12,840 nt of DNA from Gammaproteobacteria bacterium (GCA_015232955.1 JADFYS010000030.1:1-12840); one strand, 5' to 3'; positions 6,185 to 12,840 are shown, numbered from the stretch's first letter. Translations and numbers: made by a program. The notes: generated by a model from the letters alone, not told the origin.

Positions 6185-9100
6185 AGAGATTTTCTCTCCC
6201 CTCTCTTGATAAAGTTCTGCCACTGCTACTGTTTCTGGTGCTGTTGACCATGGTGGCCAACTACGCTCAGCAGGGAAATTATCAGATCCATGTTGAACAC
6301 GAAGATTTGATCCATAACACGGTGGAGCTGGATCTGGTGATCGATAACCGGGTGACCGAAATCGTCTCGCTGCGGGTCGTCAATTATGATGAGATTACAG
6401 CTTTGACCCTTCGACTGCGCCAAGTGCGGCACGAGATCTTTCAGTTTTCGGCGGAGGTGATGCCAGCAGAGTGGCGCCAGGGGTATCTTGACCGAAGTAA
6501 CCGGGAGCTGGAGCTGATCGAAGAGATTAAGACCGTTGCGGCGACAGTTCGCAATGAGCTGTTTTATCTGCCGACCCTATTGGAAGAGAGGGGAGAGAGC
6601 GCTAATTTCGAGCGTTTCCCGCTCTGGGGCCAGACCCTGCTTCTGGTCAACCACATCTATAACTACACCCTCTTCTCTCTCGACGCAGATCAGGAGCGGA
6701 TAGAGCGTGACCTCGGACAGTTCTCACAGCAACTACTCACCTTTAGCGCATTCGAAACGGAGTTCAGACCGGTGTTGACCCATCTCCGTCAGACGCTGGT
6801 GGGTGTGGTCAGACTCCAGCAGCTTCGGCAGCAGTATCATCAGATCGATAGCCATCTCTATCTGGAAGAGCTAAGAGAGCGACACGAGGGACAACAGACG
6901 GCGAAGATGCGCTCTGCCCAGCTGCGATCACTTCTTCTGCTGGGTGGGGTTGCGCTTCTTCTTGTGGGTGGCTGGTGGCTTGCCCGGCGGTTACATCATG
7001 CACAGCAAAAACTATTTCAGGAGCATAAACGGCTCCAGGATGCGGTAGATTCGATGCCGGAGGGATTTCTTCTCTATAATCAGAATCATCAGTTGCAGAT
7101 CTTCAATGATCGGGTGAAGGTGTTCTATCCCTGGTTAAAGGGGGTGCTGGCGCTCGGCTGTAGTGAACAACGGTTAACCGATGCGATCCACCAGGCAGGA
7201 CAGAGTCACAGGGTGTCGCTCGATGGTGAGAGGCTTTCGACCACTGCCTCGCCACCCTCCAGTTATTATGAATTGACCGGTAGAGGCCGTTGGCTCTTGG
7301 TCACGCGCAGTGGCACCGATGAGGGTGGAGTTGTTGAGATACATAACGATATTACCCAGACCAAGCAGAACGAACTCAAAATGCGGAAGATGGAACACGC
7401 CATCCATCAGAGTCCGGTGGCGGTGATCATTACCGATCGCAAAGGGGTCATTGAGTATGTAAACCCCAAGTTTGAAGAGGCATCCGGCTATCGTGCGGAA
7501 GAGGTGGTGGGGATGAACCCCAGAATTCTCAAAAGTGGCGATATGGATCAGAAAGATTACCAGTCGCTCTGGAGCACCATCTCCTCTGGCGGAGAGTGGT
7601 ACGGTGAGTTCCACAACCGTCGTAAAGATGGAACGCTCTATTGGGAGCACGCCTCGATCTCTGGTATCGCCGATGAGCATGGGGAGATCACCCACTATAT
7701 CGCCATAAAAGAGGATATTACCAAGAGTAGACAGCTGGCGGAGAAGATGCGGATCCACTCCACCGTTTTTGCCACCTTATCCGAAGGGATTATGGTAACA
7801 GATAGCATCGGCACCATTAAAAGTGTCAACCCCGCTTTTACGGCGATCACCGGTTACAGCGATCATGAGGTGTTGGGGCACAACGCCAGTCTCCTCAACT
7901 CCGGGCGGCAAGAGGCGTCGTTCTATGCGCAGATGTGGCAGGCAATTGTCGAAGAGGGGCGTTGGAGTGGTGAGATCTGGAATAAGCGCAAGGATGGAAC
8001 CCTCTACCCTCAATGGCTCTCAATCGCTTCGGTTCCGGGAGAGGTGCGGGAGTATGTAGCGGTATTTAGTGATCTCACACAGCGTAAAGAGGTTGAGGAG
8101 AAGCTCACCTATCGTGAAAATTACGATCAACTCACCGGCTTACCCAACCGCTCTCTGCTACTGGACCGCATCGAACATCGGATGGTGATGATGAAACGGG
8201 ATCGTAGACGGATGGCACTGCTGTTTATCGATCTCGATCGCTTTAAGGGGGTCAATGATGCCTTTGGCCACTCCAGTGGCGATCAGCTGCTACAGTCTGT
8301 TGCCAGCCGTCTTCAGGCGGTAGTGCGCGATGGAGACACCATTAGTCGCCTCGGAAGTGATGAGTTTGTCGTCCTTCTTGAAGATGTCGAAGATATAGAA
8401 GATACAGCTCTGGTTGCCAATAAGATCACCTCTTCTATTGGTCAACCTTATCATCTTGAAGGGGGAGAGATCTTTATCGGCGCCTCGATCGGGATCGCTC
8501 TCTATCCCGATGACGCCAAGAGTGCCGAGACCTTAATCTCGAACGCCGACATCGCGATGTCTCAGGCGAAGGAGGATGGTAGAAACCGCTATCATTTCTT
8601 TACCGAAGAGATGCAGAAGCAGGTGGGAGAGCGGCTGAAACTGGAAAAAGAGCTGCGTAAAGCCGTACTGAACGCTGAACTTGAACTCTACTACCAGCCG
8701 GTGATTCGGGCTGGGAGTGGTGAGCTGTTCGGGGTAGAGGCGCTGGTGCGCTGGAACCACCCGATTCTGGGGGTGGTCTCTCCTGCGGTCTTTATCCCGC
8801 TGGCAGAAGAGAGCGATATCATTGGCGCCATCGGTGTCTGGGTGCTGCAGGCCGCCTGTGAACAGGGCAAAATCTGGGCTGAGGATAGTTCGATGCCTCC
8901 ACTCAATATTGCGGTGAATCTCTCCAACGCCCAGTTTGAACAGGGGTGCGGTGTCGGCACCATCGCCTCTATTCTTGAGCTCTCCGCCTTTCCACCGTCT
9001 CAGGTGACGCTAGAGATTACAGAGACCCTTTTGGTGAGTGATAAAGAGGTGGGGGCGCGACTATTTCTGGATCTAAAGGGGCTGGGGGTCAAGCTCTCTA

Positions 9101-9441
9101 TTGATGATTTTGGCACCGGTTACTCCTCCCTTAGTTACCTCAAACACTTTCCGGTAGACCATCTCAAAATTGACCGCTCCTTTATCGGACAGCTGCGCGA
9201 AGGGGGGACAGATGAAGCCCTGGTGAGGGCAATTATCTCCATGGGGAAAAATCTCGGTCTGCAGTTGGTGGCAGAAGGGGTGGAAGAGCTGGACCAACTC
9301 CAGCTACTGCAACAGCTAGAGTGCGATTTCATTCAGGGCTACTACTTTAGCAGACCGCTTCCAGCCGCGGAGTTTAGGGCGTGGCTGCTCTCCTACCAAC
9401 AGCCGTCAACGCTCACGGGCACCGGCAAGTTGCAGTCCTGA
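6181..9441 (+). CDS. Membrane PAS-GGDEF-EAL cyclic-di-GMP signalling protein
   Basis: A 1086-residue inner-membrane protein that probably makes and/or degrades cyclic di-GMP. Transmembrane segments at about residues 12-29 and 250-268 bracket a helical periplasmic domain of about 220 residues; an NYD followed by LRLRQVR near residue 64 vaguely recalls DAHL-type sensors. Then come a divergent PAS-like region (about 280-395), two related PAS domains (about 404-520 and 528-640), GGDEF (about 648-810) and EAL (about 820-1075). The GGDEF signature reads RLGSDEF (725-729), with Ser for the second Gly; the inhibitory site RxxD (R716, D719) lies exactly five residues before it. The EAL domain looks catalytic: EALVRWNHP (E853), AVNLS, EITET, IDDFGTGYSS (D975, D976), KIDRSFI and EGVE. 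ATG 6181 overlaps the peroxidase stop and its own Shine-Dalgarno is weak, so translation is probably coupled. Its last 36 bases overlap the opposing cyclase gene. Confidence 0.93.
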   Translation: MKRFSLPSLDKVLPLLLFLVLLTMVANYAQQGNYQIHVEHEDLIHNTVELDLVIDNRVTEIVSLRVVNYDEITALTLRLRQVRHEIFQFSAEVMPAEWRQGYLDRSNRELELIEEIKTVAATVRNELFYLPTLLEERGESANFERFPLWGQTLLLVNHIYNYTLFSLDADQERIERDLGQFSQQLLTFSAFETEFRPVLTHLRQTLVGVVRLQQLRQQYHQIDSHLYLEELRERHEGQQTAKMRSAQLRSLLLLGGVALLLVGGWWLARRLHHAQQKLFQEHKRLQDAVDSMPEGFLLYNQNHQLQIFNDRVKVFYPWLKGVLALGCSEQRLTDAIHQAGQSHRVSLDGERLSTTASPPSSYYELTGRGRWLLVTRSGTDEGGVVEIHNDITQTKQNELKMRKMEHAIHQSPVAVIITDRKGVIEYVNPKFEEASGYRAEEVVGMNPRILKSGDMDQKDYQSLWSTISSGGEWYGEFHNRRKDGTLYWEHASISGIADEHGEITHYIAIKEDITKSRQLAEKMRIHSTVFATLSEGIMVTDSIGTIKSVNPAFTAITGYSDHEVLGHNASLLNSGRQEASFYAQMWQAIVEEGRWSGEIWNKRKDGTLYPQWLSIASVPGEVREYVAVFSDLTQRKEVEEKLTYRENYDQLTGLPNRSLLLDRIEHRMVMMKRDRRRMALLFIDLDRFKGVNDAFGHSSGDQLLQSVASRLQAVVRDGDTISRLGSDEFVVLLEDVEDIEDTALVANKITSSIGQPYHLEGGEIFIGASIGIALYPDDAKSAETLISNADIAMSQAKEDGRNRYHFFTEEMQKQVGERLKLEKELRKAVLNAELELYYQPVIRAGSGELFGVEALVRWNHPILGVVSPAVFIPLAEESDIIGAIGVWVLQAACEQGKIWAEDSSMPPLNIAVNLSNAQFEQGCGVGTIASILELSAFPPSQVTLEITETLLVSDKEVGARLFLDLKGLGVKLSIDDFGTGYSSLSYLKHFPVDHLKIDRSFIGQLREGGTDEALVRAIISMGKNLGLQLVAEGVEELDQLQLLQQLECDFIQGYYFSRPLPAAEFRAWLLSYQQPSTLTGTGKLQS

Positions 9442-11214
9442 AACAATATAGTCAAAGTCCTTTTGATGACGAAAGGCGGGCGCTACCCGCTGACGGTACT
9501 GCTGCAGGTTAAAACTTGGCTCAAGCGTCTCGACCTGCCGTATCATCTGTCGCGCCTTCTCTATCTTCTGTCGGTGGGCGGTAGTGGCGGCCAGCAGCCG
9601 TAAAGGGCTAAGAAACTGGGCGTGTTGCTGAAGAGAGCGCCTAAACCACGCCTCTGCCGCCTCTAGGTGAAAACTGAGCAGTTCCGCCACCCCACGGTGC
9701 ATACACCAGTAGCCAAGGAAGGGATCTCTCGGGCTAAGGCGCATCGCCTTATCGAGGAGAACGACCGCCTGATCATAGCCGTCACTACCGGAGTAGGCGT
9801 GGACGATACCGAGGGCGCTGAAGGCGGCGGCACTGTTCGGATTGAGCTTAACTGCGCTCTGCGCCTCTTGGTGGGCAGCATCATGTCGACCGATGACCCA
9901 GAGTGAGTAGGCGAGGTAGATTCGCGCCCGCTCATCATCGCTATCGATGGTCATCGCCTTGCGTGCAAGTTCGATGGTCCTCTCGGGCGGGTTCTCTGGG
10001 CTAAAGCTGTTATAACCGTAGAGATTCTCCACCACAGAGATAAAGGCGAGCAGACTGTAACTGGGAGCGGATGCGGGATAGCGGCGGATGCACTCCAGAC
10101 ATAGTTCACGAGCTCGGGTGAGACTATCACGATCCATGCTGTTAATGTACCACTCGGCCCGGGCGGTGAGTTGCCAGACCCCCATCTCTCTTGGCTGATG
10201 GCGGGCAGACTTCTCCGCTTCAGAGAGGGTGATATTGCGACCGACAGCAGTGACCACCGCTGCGGTGATCTCATCCTGAACAAGAAAGATATCATCGAGG
10301 GGGCGATCGTACCTCTCGGCCCAGATCTGGTTGCCACTCTCTGCCTCAATCAGCTGAATGGTGACCCGAACACGATTCGCTGCCTGGCGGACACTCCCCT
10401 CTAGGAGATACTTCACCCCAAGCTCTTGGCCTATTTTACGGGCATCCAGTGGCGTGTTGCGATAGCAGAAAGAGCTGTTACGCGCGATGACAAACAGCTC
10501 TCGAAAGTGGGAGAGGGCGGTGATAATCTCTTCAGCAATCCCATCAGAAAAGAACTCTTGATCCTGATCCCGGCTCAGGTTTTCAAAAGGGAGCACGGCA
10601 ATAGACGGTTTTTCTGGAAGGGAGAGTGGCCCAAAATCGAGCGCTCTCCCCGGCTTTTTCTGTGGTGATTGTCGGCCGGTCAGCAGACGGAAGCAGTGGA
10701 GAGGATGGTCTACATTTTTCACCCAGTGGTTGCCGGTATCTTCAAAAGATGGTTGGAGTTTACCGGAGAGCTGCTCATGGATATTGGCTGAAATCCAGAG
10801 ACTCCCCGGCTCTGCCAGTGACATAATGCGAGCCGCAAGGTTGACGCCATTGCCGTAAACATCTTCATCATCGGCAACAATTTCGCCGATATTGATCCCG
10901 ATACGGTAGAGAAAGTCGGGGTATTGACGGATCCAGGATGGATCTGTCAACCTTTGTTGAATGGCTGTCCCACATGCAACCGCCGCCGAGGCGGTGGCGA
11001 ACTCCACCAAAAAGCCATCACCGGTATGTTTGACGATCCGTCCTTGATGGGCCGCTATCTCGGGATCTATCACTTCAGAACGGGAGGCCCACCACGCTGC
11101 AAGGGTGGCCTGCCCATCGTCCCCCATCAGGCGGGTGTAGCCGGCCACATCTGCAGCGAGAATTGCGGCAAGCCGACTGCTGACCCGCGGTGGTTGATGA
11201 TCGCTTGCCGTCAT
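9406..11214 (-). CDS. Class III adenylate cyclase with TolB-like region and TPRs
   Basis: Probably makes cAMP from ATP. In the 602-residue product the N-terminal cyclase domain (about 14-190) has all expected residues: metal-binding D22 (AADVAGYTRL) and D66 (HTGDGF), adenine-selecting K62 and D118 (EDVYGNG), and transition-state N125 and R129 (GVNLAARI). Next comes a TolB-like region (about 204-335: SIAVLPFENLS, FFSDGIAEEI, YLLEGSVR), common in cyclases of this architecture, then TPR-like helices (about 350-595), probably for protein contacts. I see no transmembrane segment, so it is probably cytosolic, unlike relatives with a membrane helix in the linker. The start is uncertain: ATG 11214 has a modest GAAGA upstream, while an in-frame GTG at 11241 adds nine residues but has no Shine-Dalgarno. 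It lies 140-167 bases downstream of ugd on the same strand and converges on the GGDEF-EAL gene. Confidence 0.92.
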   Translation of the reverse strand: MTASDHQPPRVSSRLAAILAADVAGYTRLMGDDGQATLAAWWASRSEVIDPEIAAHQGRIVKHTGDGFLVEFATASAAVACGTAIQQRLTDPSWIRQYPDFLYRIGINIGEIVADDEDVYGNGVNLAARIMSLAEPGSLWISANIHEQLSGKLQPSFEDTGNHWVKNVDHPLHCFRLLTGRQSPQKKPGRALDFGPLSLPEKPSIAVLPFENLSRDQDQEFFSDGIAEEIITALSHFRELFVIARNSSFCYRNTPLDARKIGQELGVKYLLEGSVRQAANRVRVTIQLIEAESGNQIWAERYDRPLDDIFLVQDEITAAVVTAVGRNITLSEAEKSARHQPREMGVWQLTARAEWYINSMDRDSLTRARELCLECIRRYPASAPSYSLLAFISVVENLYGYNSFSPENPPERTIELARKAMTIDSDDERARIYLAYSLWVIGRHDAAHQEAQSAVKLNPNSAAAFSALGIVHAYSGSDGYDQAVVLLDKAMRLSPRDPFLGYWCMHRGVAELLSFHLEAAEAWFRRSLQQHAQFLSPLRLLAATTAHRQKIEKARQMIRQVETLEPSFNLQQYRQRVAPAFRHQKDFDYIVSGLQLAGARER

Positions 11215-11223
11215 AAATCTATG

Positions 11224-11256
11224 ATCTTCAGCGTAATTCACCCAAAAGGTGAAGAT
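11224..11256 (-). promoter_or_regulatory. Overlapping alternative hairpins at the cyclase start
   Basis: On the mRNA strand ATCTTCA and TGAAGAT (arms 11250-11256 and 11224-11230) can pair over a 19-base loop; the TGAAGAT arm contains the only Shine-Dalgarno-like bases for ATG 11214. A second perfect 6-base hairpin, TTCACC-TTTTG-GGTGAA (11237-11253), shares the TTCA bases and contains the alternative GTG start. The two structures exclude one another. The pairing is seen in the sequence; a regulatory role is inference. Confidence 0.3.
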
Positions 11257-11259
11257 GAT

Positions 11260-11291
11260 ATATGGTAAATTTCATAGCATAATCACCATAT
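11260..11291. repeat. Inverted repeat upstream of the cyclase gene
   Basis: ATATGGT (11260-11266) and ACCATAT (11285-11291) are perfect 7-base inverted arms, 18 bases apart, in the AT-rich gap upstream of the cyclase. The right arm overlaps the -10 of the promoter candidate, so it could be an operator. It could also arise by chance in AT-rich DNA. Confidence 0.3.
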
Positions 11292-11314
11292 GGATAGAGA
11301 TGCGTTGCGATCAA
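11285..11314 (-). promoter_or_regulatory. Weak candidate promoter for the adenylate cyclase gene
   Basis: On the minus strand TTGATC (11309-11314) and TATGGT (11285-11290) are spaced by 18 bases, matching the sigma70 boxes at 4/6 each. The cyclase may instead be read through from ugd, since no convincing terminator is seen in the gap. A further small inverted repeat, TCAGG-ATTAA-CCTGA (11324-11338), lies just upstream. Confidence 0.25.
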
Positions 11315-11381
11315 CTCTAGTGTTCAGGATTAACCTGAGTTTGATACAAGGCGTGAATAAAACCTCTGGTGATAGTTCCGT

Positions 11382-12581
11382 TTAGTCACTACCAAAGAGA
11401 TCCCGAGTATATACTTTTGCACTGACATCACTGATGTCGTCGTGAAGACGGTTGGCAATAATGAGATCTGACTCTTGTTTAAAGCTATCGAGATCTTGGA
11501 TCACCCGAGAGTGAAAGAACTCATCCTCATTAAGTGTCGGTTCATAGACAATCACCTCGACCCCTTTCCCCTTAAGTCGCTTCATAATTCCCTGGATAGC
11601 AGAAGTACGAAAATTATCAGAACCCGCCTTCATCACCAGTCGGTAGACCCCCACCACCTGAGGATTGCGCTTAAGGATATCAAAAGAGATAAAGTCTTTG
11701 CGCGTAGCGTTGGCTTCGACAATCGCATGAATCATATTTTGCGGGACATCACGATAATTGGCGAGAAGCTGCTTCGTATCCTTGGGCAGACAGTAGCCGC
11801 CATAACCGAATGAGGGGTTGTTGTAATGGTCACCAATACGGGGATCCAGACCCACCCCCTCAATGATCTGGCGACTATTCAGACCGTGGGAGATACAGTA
11901 ACTGTCTAGCTCGTTGAAGTAGGCGACGCGCATCGCGAGAAAGGTGTTAGAGAAGAGCTTCACCGCCTCAGCCTCTGTCGAATTAGTATAGAGGAGGGGA
12001 GTATCCTTCTTAATCGCCCCCTCCAACAGTAACTCTCCAAAGATGTGCGCGCGCTCACTCTGCTCACCTACGATGATACGCGAGGGGTAGAGGTTATCGT
12101 GGAGTGCCCGTCCTTCGCGCAGAAATTCGGGCGAGAAGATCAGATTAGTCGTCAATAGTGGTTGACCATCACTGGCTAACGGGGCGCTATCCCCCCGGAA
12201 AGAGGCGGTATAACCGACAGGAACGGTCGATTTGATCACCATCACCGCTTGAGGGTTTATCCGAAGAACATCCTCAATCACCGCTTCGATGGAGCGGGTG
12301 TTGAAAGTGTTGGTCTCAGGGTCATAATCCGTGGGTGTAGCGATAATGATATAGTCCGCATCGCGATAGGCATCTTCCTTGTCAAGGGTAGCCCTTAGAT
12401 TGAGCGAACGGCTCTGCAGGTACTCTTCAATCTCTCTGTCAATAATCGGAGAGGCTCTGCGATTGAGCATCTCAACTTTCTCCGGAATAATATCAAGCGC
12501 CACCACCTCATGGTTTTGAGAGAGGAGAATGGCATTGGATAGACCTACATAGCCTGTTCCGGCAATCGCAATTTTTAGCAT
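11382..12581 (-). CDS. ugd: UDP-glucose 6-dehydrogenase
   Basis: Cytosolic enzyme that oxidises UDP-glucose to UDP-glucuronate in two NAD+-dependent steps, supplying precursor for capsule, exopolysaccharide or lipopolysaccharide sugars. The 399-residue product begins MLKIAIAGTGYVGLSNA, the Rossmann NAD-binding loop (G8, G10, G13). It carries KSTVPVGYT, the FSPEFLREG box and the active-site motif GYGGYCLPKDTKQL with nucleophile Cys264. The C-terminal UDP-binding domain contains VVGVYRLVMKAGSDNFR. Length is close to E. coli Ugd (388), so it is the shorter bacterial type. ATG 12581 starts directly at the Rossmann strand; no good Shine-Dalgarno precedes it (ACCATTACACT), so initiation may be weak or the leader structured. 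No polysaccharide genes are visible nearby, although the window ends 259 bases upstream. Confidence 0.95.
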   Translation of the reverse strand: MLKIAIAGTGYVGLSNAILLSQNHEVVALDIIPEKVEMLNRRASPIIDREIEEYLQSRSLNLRATLDKEDAYRDADYIIIATPTDYDPETNTFNTRSIEAVIEDVLRINPQAVMVIKSTVPVGYTASFRGDSAPLASDGQPLLTTNLIFSPEFLREGRALHDNLYPSRIIVGEQSERAHIFGELLLEGAIKKDTPLLYTNSTEAEAVKLFSNTFLAMRVAYFNELDSYCISHGLNSRQIIEGVGLDPRIGDHYNNPSFGYGGYCLPKDTKQLLANYRDVPQNMIHAIVEANATRKDFISFDILKRNPQVVGVYRLVMKAGSDNFRTSAIQGIMKRLKGKGVEVIVYEPTLNEDEFFHSRVIQDLDSFKQESDLIIANRLHDDISDVSAKVYTRDLFGSD

Positions 12582-12587
12582 AGTGTA

Positions 12588-12698
12588 ATGGTTAAGTTAT
12601 GTGAAGTGCCGAAATTAGACCCAACATTCGTGCAAACGCTGGCACCAGAAAGCCGATATGCGCGAATTAACGGTGAGCAACTACAAGTTTTAGAATAA
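12588..12698 (+). CDS. Small open reading frame of 36 codons, doubtful
   Basis: ATG 12588 to TAA 12698 encodes a 36-residue peptide beginning MVKLCEVPKLDP and ending GEQLQVLE, with a varied, protein-like composition (Pro, Tyr, Arg, Glu, no low-complexity run). It is divergent from ugd and its 3' end overlaps the candidate ugd -10 box. No Shine-Dalgarno is visible upstream and I do not recognise a family. It may be a real small gene, a remnant of a larger decayed gene, or chance; the surrounding intergenic DNA is otherwise AT-rich and stop-rich. Confidence 0.25.
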   Translation: MVKLCEVPKLDPTFVQTLAPESRYARINGEQLQVLE

Positions 12699-12721
12699 AT
12701 GATACTCTTAACTGCAGTCAA
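12692..12721 (-). promoter_or_regulatory. Candidate sigma70 promoter for ugd
   Basis: On the minus strand TTGACT (12716-12721, 5/6 match to -35) and TATTCT (12692-12697, 4/6 match to -10) are 18 bases apart in AT-rich DNA. Transcription would start about 105 bases before the ugd ATG. No JUMPstart/ops-like element, often found before polysaccharide operons, is visible in this leader. Confidence 0.45.
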
Positions 12722-12796
12722 TACAAAAAGTGTGCTTCCCCAAAATTGCAAATATTATAAATGAGGGGTAACCGTTCAGACCCCATCACCTGATCT

Positions 12797-12817
12797 CCCT
12801 CTCCCAGCGGGAGAGGG
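12797..12817. repeat. REP-like GC-rich hairpin
   Basis: CCCTCTCCC-AGC-GGGAGAGGG is a perfect 9-base stem with a 3-base loop, followed by TAGGGGTGAGGGTT. From memory, this combination of a CCCTCTCCC/GGGAGAGGG stem with a flanking GGGTGAGGG is a widespread dispersed intergenic repeat in many bacterial genomes. A second short inverted pair, GGGGT (12765-12769) and ACCCC (12780-12784), lies just to the left and may belong to the same element. It lacks a T-run, so it is not a typical terminator. The rest of 12722-12840 shows no gene. Confidence 0.6.
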
Positions 12818-12840
12818 TAGGGGTGAGGGTTAAAAAAGCA

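Noticed and set aside
7174..7758. 194-codon minus-strand open frame inside the GGDEF-EAL gene
   Set aside because: It is antisense to well-conserved PAS coding sequence and its translation resembles no protein; a shadow frame.
9951..10349. 132-codon minus-strand frame overlapping the cyclase gene
   Set aside because: It is in another frame of the TPR region with low-complexity Ser/Arg/Pro content; the cyclase frame is clearly coding.
12797..12817. Rho-independent terminator
   Set aside because: The stem is strong but neither strand has a T-run directly after it; the flanks fit a dispersed repeat better.
1..12840. CRISPR array, tRNA/rRNA genes, insertion sequence or toxin-antitoxin pair
   Set aside because: No regularly spaced repeats, cloverleaf-like sequences, transposase motifs or small paired genes were seen on either strand.

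Overview
The window is bacterial and looks chromosomal, most likely from a gammaproteobacterium. The gene order lepA-lepB-DUF4845-rnc-era-recO-pdxJ-acpS is the classic gammaproteobacterial arrangement, and the LepB catalytic residues even fall on E. coli numbering (S90, K145). Base composition is moderately GC-rich by eye. A diheme cytochrome c peroxidase and multidomain cyclic-nucleotide signalling proteins would suit a free-living or environmental, perhaps microaerophilic, organism; this is a guess and the sequence does not fix the genus.

Region 1 (1-5091, + strand) is a tightly packed housekeeping operon. It holds the 3' end of lepA (translation factor EF-4), lepB (signal peptidase I), a small DUF4845 membrane protein, rnc (RNase III), era (ribosome assembly GTPase), recO (recombinational repair), pdxJ (vitamin B6 synthesis) and acpS (acyl carrier protein activation). 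From lepB to acpS every stop codon overlaps the next start by 1-14 bases, and three genes begin at TTG or GTG.

Region 2 (5092-9441, + strand) starts with a 115-base leader carrying a plausible sigma70 promoter and two inverted repeats. It is followed by an exported diheme cytochrome c peroxidase whose ATGA stop/start overlaps a 1086-residue membrane-bound PAS-PAS-PAS-GGDEF-EAL protein. Peroxide reduction and c-di-GMP turnover therefore appear to be expressed as one unit.

Region 3 (9406-12581, - strand) holds a class III adenylate cyclase fused to a TolB-like region and TPRs, and upstream of it UDP-glucose 6-dehydrogenase (ugd). The cyclase gene converges on the GGDEF-EAL gene and their 3' coding ends overlap by 36 bases, so c-di-GMP and cAMP enzymes lie tail to tail. 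Ugd supplies UDP-glucuronate for surface polysaccharide, a type of output often controlled by c-di-GMP; any functional link here is inference.

Region 4 (12582-12840) is AT-richer and intergenic. It holds a likely ugd promoter, a small 36-codon reading frame on the + strand and a REP-like perfect hairpin near the window edge. I found no RNA gene, CRISPR array, transposase or obviously new multi-gene system. The most interesting points are the peroxidase/c-di-GMP coupling, the peroxidase lacking the usual distal histidine, the GSDEF active-site variant beside an intact inhibitory site, and possible alternative RNA hairpins at the cyclase start.
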